Assembly (NCBI GenBank): GCA_023433855.1
Contig: JAEYTV010000398.1
Span: 1-17,922, forward strand
Length of the DNA stretch: 17,922 nt
Direction: 5' to 3'
Origin: Pseudomonadota bacterium
GTDB taxonomy: Bacteria > Pseudomonadota > Alphaproteobacteria > Rhizobiales > Rhizobiaceae
Both the position numbers and the translations under genes were made by a program. Under the pieces are notes generated by a model, which searched no databases, was not told the origin of the DNA, and saw only the letters and a program-made list of their open reading frames with translations. This document shows positions 6,450 to 13,454 of the stretch, piece by piece. Every line of letters starts with the position of its first letter. The stretch's first letter is position 1.

Positions 6450-7451
6450 TCACGTCGCGTCGGATCGTTCTCCGACCGTGTCTGCCATGTAGGCGCCCCG
6501 TTGGCCAAGCCGGACGGCTGGACCCGTCGTCGAATCGCGGGCCGTCTGATGCTCCAGTTCCGCGTTGATCTCCGCACCGACCATCACGATGATGACCGAC
6601 ACCCACGTCCATACCATGAAACCGATAAGGGCTCCCAGGGTGCCGTAGGTCGCGTTGTAGTTGGCGATATTGGAAAGATAATAGGAGACGCCGATCGAAG
6701 CGGCGAGCCAAAATATCGTGGCCAGGCACGCGCCCCAGGTGAGCCACCGCAGTTTCGCCGGCTGCCGGCTCGGCCCGAAGCGGTAGAGCACCATGATCCC
6801 GGCGGCGACGAACAGCATCATCACGGGCCAGCGGGCAAAACGGATGATCATTTCGGTCCACCGGTCAAGCCGGAGGTAACCGAGCACGGCCGGCACGACG
6901 CCCATCGCGGTGATGACGACGACCGCCAGCAGCAGCGCCCCCAGCGTGAAAAGAAGCGAACCCACGTTGAGCCTGATGAGACTGCGTTTTTCCTGTTCGG
7001 CATAGGCGACGTTCATGGCCTCGAACAGCGCCTTCATCCCGGCGTTGGCACTCCAGAGGGCCAGTGCGACGCCGCCGATCAGGCCGACGGACAAGGCCGA
7101 GGTGCGCTCCGATGCCAAGGCGTGAAGCTGGTCAACGAAGATGTTCAAGGCGTCCTGAGGCATGACGGCACTGAGGAAACTGATCCGATCGGCAATGGTG
7201 GCCGGATCCGCAACGAACCCGTAGATAGAGACGAACGCGCTGGCGGCGGGGAAAAGGGCAAGCAGAAGATAAAAGGTCACCCCGGCGGCGACGAGCATGA
7301 CGCGGTCTTCGGTGATCGCGGCATACAACCGCCAGAACACATCCCTGAGGCCGCGAACGGGGATCTCGCCCGGTGTTTCAGCCTCGCGACCCCTGTCCTT
7401 GCCACCGCGAAGCGCCTTTGGGTTGGAGGCCATGGATTCGTCGACAGTCAT
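6450..7451 (-). CDS. YihY/BrkB family inner-membrane protein
   Basis: Predicted 333-residue membrane protein with about six helices (roughly 52-80, 119-137, 162-190, 207-224, 236-260, 270-298). The segment NYNATYGTLGALIGFMVWTW at 264-283 and the following GAEINAE are hallmarks of the YihY/BrkB family. This family was once mislabelled ribonuclease BN; its role is not settled, with transport or envelope functions proposed. The N-terminal 45 residues are charged and cytoplasmic. I chose ATG 7451 (MTVDESMASN), with GGAAAGG about 10 bases upstream; the longer frame to 7601 runs through the neighbour's promoter and start. It is divergent from the YjgR-like ATPase gene. Confidence 0.88.
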   Translation of the reverse strand: MTVDESMASNPKALRGGKDRGREAETPGEIPVRGLRDVFWRLYAAITEDRVMLVAAGVTFYLLLALFPAASAFVSIYGFVADPATIADRISFLSAVMPQDALNIFVDQLHALASERTSALSVGLIGGVALALWSANAGMKALFEAMNVAYAEQEKRSLIRLNVGSLLFTLGALLLAVVVITAMGVVPAVLGYLRLDRWTEMIIRFARWPVMMLFVAAGIMVLYRFGPSRQPAKLRWLTWGACLATIFWLAASIGVSYYLSNIANYNATYGTLGALIGFMVWTWVSVIIVMVGAEINAELEHQTARDSTTGPAVRLGQRGAYMADTVGERSDAT

Positions 7452-7494
7452 GCCGCAGCCGCCTTTCCGTGGCTCACGCAAGCTTCGGCTCCCG

Positions 7495-7523
7495 TTGCTC
7501 ACCGATGCGCCACATCTTATAAA
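7495..7523 (+). promoter_or_regulatory. Candidate sigma70-type promoter of the YjgR-like gene
   Basis: TTGCTC (7495-7500) and TATAAA (7518-7523) are separated by exactly 17 bases. A transcript starting near 7530 would have a leader of about 30 bases before ATG 7561 and include its GAGGAAGG ribosome site. Confidence 0.5.
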
Positions 7524-7560
7524 TGATGGGGAAGTAACGCCGCGAGGAAGGCATAGTTGC

Positions 7561-9126
7561 ATGGATGACCAAGGAAAGCTCTTCATCGGCGGCAGCCGCA
7601 ATCCGGACGATTCCCTTCAGAAGGCCGAATACCTTGACCTGAAGTTCGCGAACCGCCACGGGCTGGTGACCGGGGCGACCGGCACGGGCAAGACCGTCAC
7701 CCTGCAGATCCTGGCTGAAGGCTTCTCGAAAGCCGGCGTGCCGGTCTTCGCTGCCGATATCAAGGGCGATCTTTCCGGCATCGCCGCAAAGGGCGAGCCA
7801 AAGGACTTCCTGTTGAAGCGGGCCGAGCAGATCGGCCTGCAGGACTACGAGTTCGAGCAGTTCCCAGTGATCTTCTGGGACCTTTTCGGCGAGAAGGGCC
7901 ACCGGGTCCGCACCACGATCGCCGAGATGGGGCCGCTTCTGCTGTCACGGCTGATGGATGCCTCCGAACCGCAGGAAGGTGTCATCAACATCGCCTTCAA
8001 GCTCGCCGACAAGGCGGGCCTGCCGCTGCTCGACCTCAAGGACTTCTCCTCGCTGCTCACCTACATGGCCGAGAATGCCAAGGAACTGTCGAAGGAGTTC
8101 GGGCTTATCTCTAAGGCCTCGGTCGGCTCGATCCAGCGCGCGCTGCTGGTGCTGGAACAGCAGGGCGCCGAGCATTTCTTCGGGGAGCCGGCGCTCAAGA
8201 TCACCGACATCATGCGGATCCACCCCAACAGCGGATACGGCCAGATCTCCGTCCTTGCCGCCGACAAGCTGATGATGAACCCGCGTCTCTACGCGACCTT
8301 CCTGCACTGGCTGCTCTCGGAACTCTTCGAGGAACTCCCGGAAGTGGGCGATCCGGACAAACCGAAGCTCGTCTTCTTCTTCGACGAGGCGCATCTTCTG
8401 TTCGACGACGCGCCAAAGGTGCTCCTGGAGCGCGTCGAGCAGGTCGTGCGCCTGATCCGCTCAAAAGGCGTCGGCGTCTATTTCGTGACGCAGAACCCGC
8501 TCGACGTGCCGGAGGCGGTGCTCGCCCAGCTTGGCAACCGCGTACAGCATGCGCTGCGCGCCTATACGCCGCGCGAGCAGAAGGCTGTGAAAGCGGCGGC
8601 CGAGACATTCCGCCCCAACCCGGCCTTCGATTGTGCCACTGTCATCACCCAGCTCGGCACCGGCGAGGCACTGGTTTCGACGCTCGAGCACAAGGGTGTG
8701 CCCTCGATGGTGGAACGGACCCTCATCCGCCCGCCGTCAGGCCGCATCGGACCGCTCAGTGACCAGGAGCGGCAGGCGGTCGTGGACAAGAGCCCGGTGC
8801 TTGGCGTCTATGACGAAGATCTCGACCGTGAATCCGCCTTCGAGATGCTTGCTGCCCGCGCCAGTACCGCCGCAGAATCAGCCGCTTCAAAAAAGGCGAC
8901 AGGCGAAGTGGAGGCGGCTCCGCCAGCGGGCTGGGGCGAAACCACGGGCTGGACGCTGCCGGGTTTCGGCGACAAGGACAAGGATGACGGTCGCCCTAAG
9001 TCGCGCCGTTCCGGTTACCAGCGGGAGACCGTCGTGGAGGCGGCGATGAAGACCGTCGCCCGGACGGTTGCCACCCAGGTTGGACGGGCGCTGGTGCGGG
9101 GTATCCTCGGAAGCCTGAAGCGATAG
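7561..9126 (+). CDS. HerA-like helicase-domain ATPase, YjgR family (DUF853)
   Basis: Predicted 521-residue cytosolic P-loop ATPase. The Walker A motif GATGTGKT is at 38-45 and Walker B VFFFDEAHLLF at 271-281; VYFVTQNPLDVPEAVLAQLG (307-326) is the conserved sensor region of the FtsK/HerA group. It has the YjgR layout of one full-length DUF853 domain (about 500 residues), without the nuclease or virion-protein fusions found in defence HerA systems. After about 435 comes a variable Ala/Lys/Asp linker and a basic end (TVARTVATQVGRALVRGILG). The start at ATG 7561 follows GAGGAAGG by 9 bases; the frame extends back to 7297 but that part overlaps the divergent gene. Biological role of YjgR is not established. 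No NurA or other partner gene lies next to it. Confidence 0.9.
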   Translation: MDDQGKLFIGGSRNPDDSLQKAEYLDLKFANRHGLVTGATGTGKTVTLQILAEGFSKAGVPVFAADIKGDLSGIAAKGEPKDFLLKRAEQIGLQDYEFEQFPVIFWDLFGEKGHRVRTTIAEMGPLLLSRLMDASEPQEGVINIAFKLADKAGLPLLDLKDFSSLLTYMAENAKELSKEFGLISKASVGSIQRALLVLEQQGAEHFFGEPALKITDIMRIHPNSGYGQISVLAADKLMMNPRLYATFLHWLLSELFEELPEVGDPDKPKLVFFFDEAHLLFDDAPKVLLERVEQVVRLIRSKGVGVYFVTQNPLDVPEAVLAQLGNRVQHALRAYTPREQKAVKAAAETFRPNPAFDCATVITQLGTGEALVSTLEHKGVPSMVERTLIRPPSGRIGPLSDQERQAVVDKSPVLGVYDEDLDRESAFEMLAARASTAAESAASKKATGEVEAAPPAGWGETTGWTLPGFGDKDKDDGRPKSRRSGYQRETVVEAAMKTVARTVATQVGRALVRGILGSLKR

Positions 9127-9178
9127 GGCACGCCCGTCTCCCGCATCGGGAACATGTTTGGCGCGGCCGGGGCGCCGC

Positions 9179-9478
9179 CTACCGCTTGCGGACGAATTCG
9201 GTGCGCAGGACGAGCCCCCGGATCGCGTCGTGGCGGCAGTCGATCTCCTCAGGGTTCGGCGTGAGACGGATGGACTTGATGACCGTTCCCTGTTTCAAGG
9301 TCTGGCCTGCGCCCTTGACCTTCAGATCCTTGATAAGGGTTACGGAGTCACCGTCCTTCAGGACGTTTCCGGAGGCGTCGCGCACCTCGGGGACCGCAGC
9401 GGAGGCTGCCGCCAGCTCCGAGGCAGGACGCCATTCACCCGTCGCTTCGTCGTAGATGTAGTCGTCGTCGCCAGCCAT
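9179..9478 (-). CDS. PhnA-domain protein (YjdM-like) without the zinc ribbon
   Basis: Predicted 99-residue protein. Residues 30-99 are a clear PhnA domain: VRDASGNVLKDGDSVTLIKD, then LKVKGAGQTLKQGTVIKSIR, EEIDCRHD and the finish LVLRTEFVRKR. The name PhnA comes from an old link to alkylphosphonate use; the E. coli YjdM protein is not a phosphonate hydrolase and its function is unclear. E. coli YjdM carries an N-terminal four-cysteine zinc ribbon. Here residues 1-29 keep a YIYDEATGEW stretch in that place but have no cysteine; C81 is the only one. The start has GGGAGA six bases upstream. It follows the VOC gene on the same strand after a 193-bp gap, so it may be separately transcribed. Confidence 0.88.
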   Translation of the reverse strand: MAGDDDYIYDEATGEWRPASELAAASAAVPEVRDASGNVLKDGDSVTLIKDLKVKGAGQTLKQGTVIKSIRLTPNPEEIDCRHDAIRGLVLRTEFVRKR

Positions 9479-9671
9479 GGCGTTTCTCCCGCGTTCGAGT
9501 ATTGCCGGTCGGCGTGGCCGCTTATAACAGCCGGGCCAGTCCAGACAAGCCGCGGGGGACACGCCGGAGCAAACGAAAACCGAGGGAACGCTGCGCCGCA
9601 CCGGACGCTTCGCCCGCGCAAACCTGAAACGTTTGCTTTCTGGCCTCCCCGCTTCTGAACGGGCAGACGCG

Positions 9672-10487
9672 TCAGCGCCCTGGCGCCACGAGGCAGAAGT
9701 AGGCTCCCTGCGGATCGGTGCCCTGAACGACCCAGCGGCCGCCCGGCACCTCCATCGGCCCGTGGATCACCTGGCCACCGCCCGCCCCGATGCGCTCGAC
9801 CGCCGCATCGATCGCCGCGACGTTGAAGTAATAGCACCAGCAGGGCACCGGCACATTCTCCGGCTTGGTCATCATGCCGCCGATCATGGTGCCGTTATGG
9901 GCAAAGATCTTGTAGACGCCCATGGGCCCCATGTCGAAACCATCGTCGAGCGTCCAGCCGAACACTTTCGAATAGAAGGCGAAGGCCTCGTCCCCGTCGC
10001 CGGCGTAGAGTTCCCGCCAGCCGACGTTGCCGGGCGCCTCAGGCCCGAGCTCCGGCGGCGGATTTTCGGGCGGGATCGGCGTCATGATGCAGAGGACCGC
10101 CCCATGCGGGTCGGCGACAACCGCAAAGCGACCGATGCCCGGGACATCCTCGGGCGCCCGCTGAACACGACCGCCAGCGTCACTGAACTCCCGCGCGGTC
10201 CGGTCAACATCATCGACGGCCACGTAACCCGTCCAGTTGGGTGGGATCCTGCCTTCCAGTTCCGGCGGGAAGGTCATCATGCCGCCGATGCCGGGGCAGT
10301 TATCGCCCTCGCCCATCTCGAACAGGAAATAGGGGTCGGTAAGATCCGGCATGTCGACCGGCCGGACGTTCCAGCCGACAACCGAGGAGTAGAATTTCCC
10401 CGCCGCCTCCGTGTCGGGGGTCATCAATTCGCACCAGATGAACTTGCCATGGGTCCGCGAGACGGCCCCGGTCGTGGTCTGCGACAT
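9672..10487 (-). CDS. Two-domain VOC (glyoxalase/bleomycin-resistance/dioxygenase superfamily) protein
   Basis: Predicted 271-residue cytosolic protein made of two VOC modules, about 14-136 and 154-268. Each starts with the typical strand and helix (GKFIWCELMTPDTEAAGKFY and GNVGWRELYAGDGDEAFAFY) and ends with a DPxGA strand (ADPHGAVLCIMTP and TDPQGAYFCLVAP). Potential metal ligands at conserved VOC positions include E20 and E159, but the histidine expected at the start of a glyoxalase module is not obvious, so it need not be a metal glyoxalase. Similar two-domain proteins are called glyoxalase/CFP-32-like; substrates are unknown. The start at 10487 has GGAGGAG five bases upstream. It is the last gene of the DUF899-DUF1579-VOC operon, 53 bp after DUF1579. 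Confidence 0.87.
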   Translation of the reverse strand: MSQTTTGAVSRTHGKFIWCELMTPDTEAAGKFYSSVVGWNVRPVDMPDLTDPYFLFEMGEGDNCPGIGGMMTFPPELEGRIPPNWTGYVAVDDVDRTAREFSDAGGRVQRAPEDVPGIGRFAVVADPHGAVLCIMTPIPPENPPPELGPEAPGNVGWRELYAGDGDEAFAFYSKVFGWTLDDGFDMGPMGVYKIFAHNGTMIGGMMTKPENVPVPCWCYYFNVAAIDAAVERIGAGGGQVIHGPMEVPGGRWVVQGTDPQGAYFCLVAPGR

Positions 10488-10540
10488 GTCTTCTCCTCCG
10501 ACTTTTCGTTCCTCGGCCGGGCAGTGCCGCCCCGGCATCA

Positions 10541-11014
10541 TCAGGCCTGTCTGGCGTATTGCGCTTCCATGAAGGGTTTCCAGCCGCCGTCCGGCTGCCT
10601 GGCGCTCGACACGAAGATGCGATGGTCATCATCCCTGAAGATGATCTGTTCGCGGTATTCGCCGATCGCGCCCGGCTCGGTGAAATCCGGGCCGGTGGTG
10701 TAGAGGCTCAGGACGGTGCGATCGTCCGAGACGTCGCCCTCGTATACCCACAGGTAGTTCATCATGCTGCCGATCCAGCTCCCCACATACTTGCCGCGGG
10801 CGGGATCGTAACCGAGGGTAAGGATCGTAGTCGCCGCCTCTCCGCCCGGCATGTTGCCGTTGCCTTCCGCAACGAACCAGATGCCGCCGAGGGAACGGAC
10901 CGTCTCCGTCCACCGCTCACCGCCCGACATCGTCGAGGAGGTGACGTCCCAAGTGCCGACCAGCCGCTCCAGGAAGACATGCTCCGTCTGCGGCCTCGCC
11001 ATTTCCATGCTCAT
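10541..11014 (-). CDS. DUF1579 family protein
   Basis: Predicted 157-residue protein. The features are LERLVGTWDVTSST near residues 16-29, SLGGIWFVAEGNG, LGYDPARGKYVGSWIGSMMN, and an end with WKPFMEAQYARQA; the G-T-W followed by a beta-rich run of Trp/Tyr strands is the DUF1579 pattern, a lipocalin-like barrel with no assigned reaction. No signal peptide is seen. The ATG at 11014 follows a GGGAGGA ribosome site by about 7 bases; the longer start at 11029 overlaps that site. It sits 50 bp after the DUF899 gene and 53 bp before the VOC gene on the same strand, so all three are probably co-transcribed and under the divergent MarR regulator. DUF1579 proteins often accompany VOC or SRPBCC proteins in such clusters. 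Confidence 0.83.
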   Translation of the reverse strand: MSMEMARPQTEHVFLERLVGTWDVTSSTMSGGERWTETVRSLGGIWFVAEGNGNMPGGEAATTILTLGYDPARGKYVGSWIGSMMNYLWVYEGDVSDDRTVLSLYTTGPDFTEPGAIGEYREQIIFRDDDHRIFVSSARQPDGGWKPFMEAQYARQA

Positions 11015-11057
11015 GAGCTTTCCTCCCAATGATGAAGGATGACGAGCAGCAAGCGTG

Positions 11058-11080
11058 ATCCTGCTTAATGGCAGCAGGAT
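11058..11080 (-). repeat. Inverted repeat at the end of the DUF899 gene
   Basis: ATCCTGCT (11058-11065) and AGCAGGAT (11073-11080) are perfect 8-base arms with a 7-base loop, overlapping the last codons and stop of the DUF899 gene. No T-run follows, so within the operon it is more likely an intercistronic stem-loop (mRNA stability or partial attenuation) than a full terminator. Confidence 0.4.
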
Positions 11081-11811
11081 GAAGCTGCCCCCTGCTCCGG
11101 TTCGTATTCGTCATGACGCTTTACGAAATCCATGATGTCGCCCTCGTTGCGGCCGAGCGGCGCACGATCGAGGATCATCAGGGTACCGATCAGTTCCTCG
11201 CCGCCACGGGCATAGGTCGAATAGGTGTGAAAGATCTCGCCCTTCTCGTTCTTGTAGAAGGCCGAAAGCCCCGGCAGTTCGTCATGAGCCTCGGCCGAGG
11301 GAGTGGCCCGGAAGTTGTAGTAGACCTCACCCTTCGCCAGATCCTCCTTCGTGAAGGAGACGTGGAAGTCGAAGTTGAAGTCCGAGCCGTAGGACGACAC
11401 CCAGGGAAACCTCCAGCCCATGCGCTTGCGGTAGGCCTCGATCTTCTCGATCGGGGCCTGGGAAACCGCGACATAGGTGACGTCATGATGATTGAGGTGG
11501 GGCAGCGTGCCGTCGATGTGATCGGAATGGAAGGAGCAGCCCACGCAGCCCGCGTCCCAATCCGGACCCAGCATGAAATGGTATATCATCAGCTGACTGC
11601 GGCCGTCGAAGAGGTCGGCGAGCCGCTTCTCTCCGTCAGGCGCATGGAAGACATAGTCCTTGTCCATCTTCACCCACGGGAGCGCCCGGCGTTCGGCCCG
11701 CAGCCTGTCGCGCAGGCGGGTCTCCTCCTTTTCCAGCACCAGCAATTCACGTCGCGCCTCGAGCCATTCCTCGCGCGATACGACGCGGTTCTGCGTTGTT
11801 GCAACGTCCAT
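11065..11811 (-). CDS. DUF899 thioredoxin-like family protein
   Basis: Predicted 248-residue cytosolic protein. An N-terminal helical part (10-45, EEWLEARRELLVLEKEETRL) leads to a thioredoxin-like core: KDYVFHAPDG, LIYHFM-type strand with MLGPDWDAGC, the C89-V-G-C92 pair in CVGCSFHSDHIDG, then VAVSQAPIEKIEAYRKRMGW and FPWVSSYGSDFNFDF. All are hallmarks of DUF899; the CxxC suggests redox activity, but none is proven. The chain ends SSCCH, two more adjacent cysteines and a histidine. The ribosome site GAGGAGG (11818-11824) touches an upstream ATG at 11817 but is 6 bases from ATG 11811, so 11811 is the start. It is the first gene of the operon and faces the MarR gene across 54 bp. Confidence 0.9.
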   Translation of the reverse strand: MDVATTQNRVVSREEWLEARRELLVLEKEETRLRDRLRAERRALPWVKMDKDYVFHAPDGEKRLADLFDGRSQLMIYHFMLGPDWDAGCVGCSFHSDHIDGTLPHLNHHDVTYVAVSQAPIEKIEAYRKRMGWRFPWVSSYGSDFNFDFHVSFTKEDLAKGEVYYNFRATPSAEAHDELPGLSAFYKNEKGEIFHTYSTYARGGEELIGTLMILDRAPLGRNEGDIMDFVKRHDEYEPEQGAASSCCH

Positions 11812-11817
11812 TGGCAT

Positions 11818-11824
11818 CCTCCTC
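11818..11824 (-). promoter_or_regulatory. Ribosome binding site deciding the DUF899 start
   Basis: GAGGAGG on the minus strand. ATG at 11817 is immediately adjacent and cannot be used efficiently; ATG at 11811 has a 6-base spacer. Confidence 0.6.
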
Positions 11825-11827
11825 GCC

Positions 11828-11856
11828 TTGACAGATAATGTTGATATCAACATATT
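11828..11856 (+). promoter_or_regulatory. Candidate promoter of the MarR gene
   Basis: A perfect TTGACA (11828-11833) is followed after 17 bases by CATATT (11851-11856, four of six consensus matches). Transcription would start near 11863, only about 3 bases before ATG 11866, and no ribosome site is visible before that ATG, so the mRNA may be leaderless. The palindromic operator fills the spacer. Confidence 0.5.
11838..11853. promoter_or_regulatory. Perfect 16-bp palindrome, probable MarR operator
   Basis: ATGTTGATATCAACAT is fully self-complementary. It lies between the divergent MarR and DUF899 genes and overlaps the spacer and -10 region of the MarR promoter, the usual arrangement for a MarR repressor that controls itself and its divergent operon. 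Size and symmetry suit a MarR dimer. Confidence 0.7.
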
Positions 11857-11865
11857 GGCGCTATC

Positions 11866-12306
11866 ATGTCAAATCCGAGCATTCCTTTCTCCACCACCCT
11901 GCATGTGCGCGACACCTGTCTCTGCCTGCATGTGCAGCGCGCAGCGCGGGCCCTTGCCCGCCGTTTCGACAATGCAATGAAGCCGACCGGCCTCACCAAC
12001 GGGCAATTTTCGTTGATGATGTCACTGAACCGGCCCCAGCCGGCGACCATGGGGCAGGTCGCCCAGGTGCTCGCCATGGACCGCACGACTTTGACGGCCG
12101 CCCTGAAAGTGCTGGAGCGGCGCGGCCTCGTCCGTAGCGAGCCGGACCCGAGGGACCGGCGCGGCAAGCTGCTGAGCCTGACGGATGAAGGCATGGCGGC
12201 GCTTGCGGCCGCACTGCCGATATGGACACGGGTGCACCGGGAAATCGACGGGGAACTGGGGGAACAGTTGGCCCGGCTTCGCGATACGCTTACAATGGTC
12301 AGGTAG
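11866..12306 (+). CDS. MarR family transcriptional regulator with a sensor-type N-terminal cysteine
   Basis: Predicted 146-residue winged-helix dimer. The DNA-binding part runs about 57-108: ATMGQVAQVLAMDRTTLTAA with the recognition helix, LKVLERRGLVRSEPDPRDRR with the wing (D94, R96 region), then LLSLTDEG. C18 and C20 lie in helix 1; C20 is 22 residues before GLT, exactly as the redox cysteine of OhrR is in the neighbouring OhrR protein. The tyrosines that assist that cysteine in OhrR are replaced by Q24, F34 and N45, so it is not an ordinary peroxide OhrR. Start 11866 lacks a ribosome site and may be leaderless. It is divergent from the DUF899 operon, which it probably represses, and its last 8 bases overlap the end of the convergent RES toxin gene. 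Confidence 0.9.
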   Translation: MSNPSIPFSTTLHVRDTCLCLHVQRAARALARRFDNAMKPTGLTNGQFSLMMSLNRPQPATMGQVAQVLAMDRTTLTAALKVLERRGLVRSEPDPRDRRGKLLSLTDEGMAALAAALPIWTRVHREIDGELGEQLARLRDTLTMVR

Positions 12307-13060
12307 CTCGCGAGGCGATCCGCGGGTCCGCTGCAAAATCGCCCAGGGAGAAGCCCAGGCGCAACAGCGGGAATTCGCGGATGGCCTGAACCCCGGAAGC
12401 AGAGAGCCGCATGCGCCAGGTCTGCCGTTCCACCGGCTGCGCCGCGGCGAATGCCTTTGCCGACAGGACGGCGATGTTGAGCCCGCCTTCCGGATCGCGC
12501 ACGGAGCGATAGAGGATCGCCTCTGCCCCCGCCTCACGCGCATTGTCTGGGAGCACCTGACAGGCGGCATAGTCGGTACGGTGCTCCCAGAAGGCCTGAT
12601 CGCGGTCGAGCGGCGGTTTCGTCAGGTCGATCGCCGCCTCGGTCGCGACCGCTGCGGAAAAGGCCGTGTATTCGGCAGCATTGGCGGGAAACGGCGTTGC
12701 CGGAGATTCAGCGAAGAAAAGCAGCCGATAGAACGACATCTCCGCGATCGCGGTAGAGATCTTCTGCGCCGCGTAAAACACGCCCAGGGTGCGGCCGGCG
12801 CGCCGGAAGCGAGACCCGTGCGGATAGACCGCGCCATAACGGAACGGCGTGGCAAGCAGATAGTCCAGCCGCGCACATTCGGGTGGAAACACGGGCTTGG
12901 TTTCCTCCAGCAAGCTTTCAAGCAATGCCTGCTCGTCCACCGTTTCGACGAGCTTCATCGTCGAAACCTGGTGCTGCGCCTCGACGAGACGCCAGAATGC
13001 ACCCGAAACGGCGCGCGTCTCAGACGAGAGCGCGGCGGGCGTCCAGATAGGCAAGGACAT
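12299..13060 (-). CDS. RES-domain toxin of a RES-Xre toxin-antitoxin pair
   Basis: Predicted 253-residue protein with a RES domain, a fold related to ADP-ribosyltransferases; characterised RES toxins (for example MbcT, ParT, Res) degrade NAD+ or modify PRPP synthetase. Conserved elements are WRLVEAQHQVSTMKLV (23-38), LLATPFRYG, then R84 in GSRFRRAG, GVFYAAQ, E107 in STAIAEMSFYR and S186 in LYRSVRDPEGGLN, giving the Arg-Glu-Ser trio. All key residues are present, so the toxin looks intact. The start ATG 13060 lies inside the antitoxin gene (41-bp overlap), with only a weak ribosome site, so translation is probably coupled. The protein keeps the extended N-terminus typical of the longer RES proteins. 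Its 3' end overlaps that of the MarR gene by 8 bases. Confidence 0.9.
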   Translation of the reverse strand: MSLPIWTPAALSSETRAVSGAFWRLVEAQHQVSTMKLVETVDEQALLESLLEETKPVFPPECARLDYLLATPFRYGAVYPHGSRFRRAGRTLGVFYAAQKISTAIAEMSFYRLLFFAESPATPFPANAAEYTAFSAAVATEAAIDLTKPPLDRDQAFWEHRTDYAACQVLPDNAREAGAEAILYRSVRDPEGGLNIAVLSAKAFAAAQPVERQTWRMRLSASGVQAIREFPLLRLGFSLGDFAADPRIASRAT

Positions 13061-13406
13061 CCGTCAGTCCGGTAATGGTTGTGATCCTGTCGGCGGGCAC
13101 GCCGCCGAGCGCCGTGTTGGCATTGCGCAGCCACTGGCGCGCCACCGCTTCATCACCGCCCGTGATTGCATCGAGCGAACGGAACAGGCGGATCAGCAGG
13201 AGCGCCAACTCGAACGGCTTCGTCCCTTTTTCCAGCAAATAGTCCAGTCGCTTCATGCGCGACACCGTCGCCTCCGAAACCCCGACGATCGTCGCCAGAT
13301 TGCGAGCGCTCAGCCCGAGGCGGTCGGATGCCGAAACAGCAGCCTTGGTGACCACCTGCGCTTCGGAAATTGGAAGAGCGCTATCATCTTTCCTGAGAAT
13401 TTCCAT
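13020..13406 (-). CDS. Xre/MbcA/ParS-type antitoxin of the RES pair
   Basis: Predicted 128-residue antitoxin. Residues about 20-60 form a helix-turn-helix (LGLSARNLATIVGVSEATVS), and 75-126 match the MbcA/ParS/Xre toxin-binding domain (DUF2384): LFRSLDAITGGDEAVARQWL, then NANTALGGVPADRI and TDVLAYLDARR. It should bind and block the RES toxin encoded immediately downstream and repress the shared promoter. ATG 13406 is preferred: AAGGAAG lies 5 bases upstream; a GTG at 13436 would add ten residues but lies beyond the operator repeat. Antitoxin first with toxin overlapping is the normal order for this family. The operator-like repeat 13415-13430 overlaps its ribosome site. Confidence 0.9.
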   Translation of the reverse strand: MEILRKDDSALPISEAQVVTKAAVSASDRLGLSARNLATIVGVSEATVSRMKRLDYLLEKGTKPFELALLLIRLFRSLDAITGGDEAVARQWLRNANTALGGVPADRITTITGLTDVLAYLDARRALV

Positions 13407-13414
13407 GATATCTT

Positions 13415-13430
13415 CCTTTCTCAAGAAAGG
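13415..13430. promoter_or_regulatory. Inverted repeat upstream of the antitoxin, candidate autoregulatory operator
   Basis: CCTTTCT (13415-13421) and AGAAAGG (13424-13430) are perfect 7-base arms around CA. The repeat ends 9 bases before the antitoxin ATG and overlaps its ribosome site, fitting binding by the HTH antitoxin. No clear -35/-10 pair was found nearby. Confidence 0.5.
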
Positions 13431-13454
13431 TATCACTTTTCACCGGAAGTTCAA

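Noticed and set aside
6045..7526. 493-codon open frame on the + strand
   Set aside because: It is antisense to the small DUF gene and the YihY gene, is rich in His/Arg/Gly/Asp, has no recognisable domain and no ribosome site. It is the GC-rich shadow of real genes.
7561..9126. HerA-type anti-phage defence system
   Set aside because: The ATPase has the plain YjgR/DUF853 layout and no partner nuclease, DUF4297 or SIR2 gene lies next to it; its neighbours are housekeeping genes.
9139..9151. Hairpin TCCCG-CAT-CGGGA after the YjgR-like gene as a terminator
   Set aside because: Only 5 bp, with no T-run; chance occurrence is likely in this GC-rich sequence.
9618..9636. Inverted repeat GCAAAC/GTTTGC between the PhnA-domain and VOC genes
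   Set aside because: Short, AT-rich stem without a T-run, and far from the PhnA-domain gene's start; no role can be argued.
9633..10703. 356-codon open frame on the + strand
   Set aside because: Antisense to the VOC and DUF1579 genes, His/Arg-rich, no motif.
12185..13075. 296-codon open frame on the + strand
   Set aside because: Antisense to the RES toxin gene and running out of the MarR gene in another frame; no motif.
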